From the NCBI GenBank assembly GCA_028285595.1, contig JANQOW010000160.1, positions 1-64,000 on the forward strand: 64,000 nucleotides of DNA, given 5' to 3'. Under the pieces are notes generated by a model that was given only the letters and a program-made list of their open reading frames with translations, made no database searches and had not been told where the DNA came from. Shown piece after piece: positions 63,036 to 64,000 of the stretch; the first letter of the stretch is position 1, and every line of letters starts with the position of its first letter. This DNA is from Hyphomicrobiales bacterium. GTDB taxonomy: Bacteria > Pseudomonadota > Alphaproteobacteria > Rhizobiales > CAJQND01. Both the position numbers and the translations under genes were made by a program.

Positions 63036-64000
63036 ATGGACTTTCCACGCATCTACAACGCGGCCCGCGATTTTGTGGACCGCAACATTGACGAAGGCCG
63101 GGCTGACAAAGCGGCCTTCATTGACCCGGACCGAACCCTCACCTATGGCCAACTGCTCTCTGCGTCCTGCCAGGTGGCCAATATGCTGACCGCGCTCGGC
63201 ATCCCTCGGGAAGCGCGGGTGGCCATGATCATGCTGGACACGGTGGACTTTCCCATCACGTTTTGGGGCGCCATCCGCGCCGGCATTGTTCCGGTGCCGC
63301 TCAACACGCTGCTCAACGGGGCGCAGTACGAGTACATGCTGCGCGACTCTCGCGCTCAGGTTCTCTTCATCTCTGCGGCCCTTCTGCCCGCGGTGGCGAA
63401 CGTCTTGGGCGATATTGAAAGCCTGGAGCATGTGGTCGTGGCGGGCGGAGATGCCGGAGAGCATATACCGTTTCAAACGGAACTGCAGGAGCATGAGACC
63501 ACATTCACACCCGTCGAGACATTCGCCGACGAGGTGGCGTTCTGGCTCTACTCCTCAGGCTCCACCGGAGAGCCCAAAGGGGTTCAGCACGTTCACACCA
63601 GCCCGATGATCACCGCACGCAACTACGCCCACAACATCTTGGGCATGGACGAGAACGATCTGGTGTATTCGGCCGCCAAGCTGTTCTTCGCCTATGGCAT
63701 GGGCAATGCGATGACGTTCACCATGGCCGTTGGGGCCACGGCCACCCTCTTGCCCGGCAGACCCACGCCGCAATCGGTCTTCGCCATGCTGAAGGCGCAT
63801 CAACCCACCATGTTTTTCGGCGTGCCGACGCTCTATGCCGCCATACTGGCTGACCCGGAGTGCACCCCGGACACTGGGTCGTCCCGCCTGCGCCACTGCA
63901 TCTCGGCGGGCGAAGCGCTGCCTGAAGATGTGGCCCAGGCGTGGAAGGCAAAGTTTGGGGTTGAGATCCTCGACGGTATCGGCTCCACCGAGTTGCTGCA
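63036..64000 (+). CDS. benzoate-CoA ligase-like AMP-forming enzyme (partial)
   Basis: The frame runs from ATG 63036 to the right edge, with no stop, so 321 residues of an expected 500 or more are visible. The adenylate-forming motif is WLYSSGSTGEPKGVQHVH, followed by YSAAKLFFAYGMGNAM and FFGVPTLYAAIL, both close to benzoate-CoA ligases. The visible start is MDFPRIYNAARDFVDRNIDEGRADKAAFID. It activates an aromatic acid, fitting the aromatic catabolic setting. Confidence 0.87.
   Translation, partial: MDFPRIYNAARDFVDRNIDEGRADKAAFIDPDRTLTYGQLLSASCQVANMLTALGIPREARVAMIMLDTVDFPITFWGAIRAGIVPVPLNTLLNGAQYEYMLRDSRAQVLFISAALLPAVANVLGDIESLEHVVVAGGDAGEHIPFQTELQEHETTFTPVETFADEVAFWLYSSGSTGEPKGVQHVHTSPMITARNYAHNILGMDENDLVYSAAKLFFAYGMGNAMTFTMAVGATATLLPGRPTPQSVFAMLKAHQPTMFFGVPTLYAAILADPECTPDTGSSRLRHCISAGEALPEDVAQAWKAKFGVEILDGIGSTELL

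Overview
The window is a GC-rich, densely coded chromosomal segment that looks alphaproteobacterial. The protein types (PAS_5-like proteins, MttB-like methyltransferase, HpaR-type homoprotocatechuate locus, DUF1499, SxtJ/DUF5989 proteins, many Rieske oxygenases) and short intergenic spaces fit a free-living, metabolically broad, possibly marine or soil member of that class. I cannot fix the genus. I see no rRNA, tRNA, CRISPR array, transposase or prophage gene. About 66 protein genes are supported, two of them cut by the window edges.

Layout. 0-3 kb: a gene end, a small protein, two tandem paralogous PAS-like proteins, a convergent unknown gene, a gene-free structured stretch that may encode an RNA, and ndk. 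3.4-8.1 kb: a cassette of SGNH hydrolase, SxtJ-like membrane protein, a 50-residue DUF5989 protein and a NodU/CmcH/SxtI-type carbamoyltransferase, facing an ATP-grasp ligase whose promoter holds a palindromic operator. 8.2-17 kb: two related MFS carriers, a membrane-tethered LuxR regulator, PepSY, PilZ, GNAT and glyoxalase I genes, then serine hydrolase, RraA-like and MttB-like genes. 17-26 kb: housekeeping and envelope genes (RlpA-like, cytochrome b561, YceI, ABC-F, a FAD protein with SH3 and DUF1499 partners, coiled-coil protein, mscL).

26-36 kb: two small-molecule metabolism clusters. One has an aminotransferase, a lone ectoine-synthase homologue, a TauD-like dioxygenase, a two-domain VOC protein, a DUF1772 protein and a YHS protein. 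The other has a class III aminotransferase, a ureohydrolase, RidA, a PhyH oxygenase and DUF1028. 36-40 kb: a second YHS gene divergent from a TetR regulator, and an ABC-2 exporter. 40-43.6 kb: a carotenoid-type operon (CrtI/CrtN-like desaturase, acyltransferase, glycosyltransferase) resembling the staphyloxanthin logic, followed by a patch of palindromic dispersed repeats.

44-64 kb: an amine and aromatic catabolism region. Two glutamine-synthetase-like ligases each lie with a Rieske oxygenase. The first set also has a cupin and an Lrp-type regulator, and its Rieske enzyme has Glu where Asp usually bridges the two metal centres, as in carnitine and betaine oxygenases. A homoprotocatechuate locus (hpaR, FAH hydrolase, DapA-like aldolase / hpaF, hpaE, hpaD) has divergent promoters that share one perfect palindrome. 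Further genes encode a split alpha/beta hydrolase with a large membrane insert, a gamma-butyrobetaine-hydroxylase-like enzyme, a rhodanese with an AT-rich operator, a flavodoxin and a benzoate-CoA-ligase-like enzyme cut by the window end. The shared theme is uptake and oxidation of quaternary or aromatic amines and phenylacetate-type aromatics.
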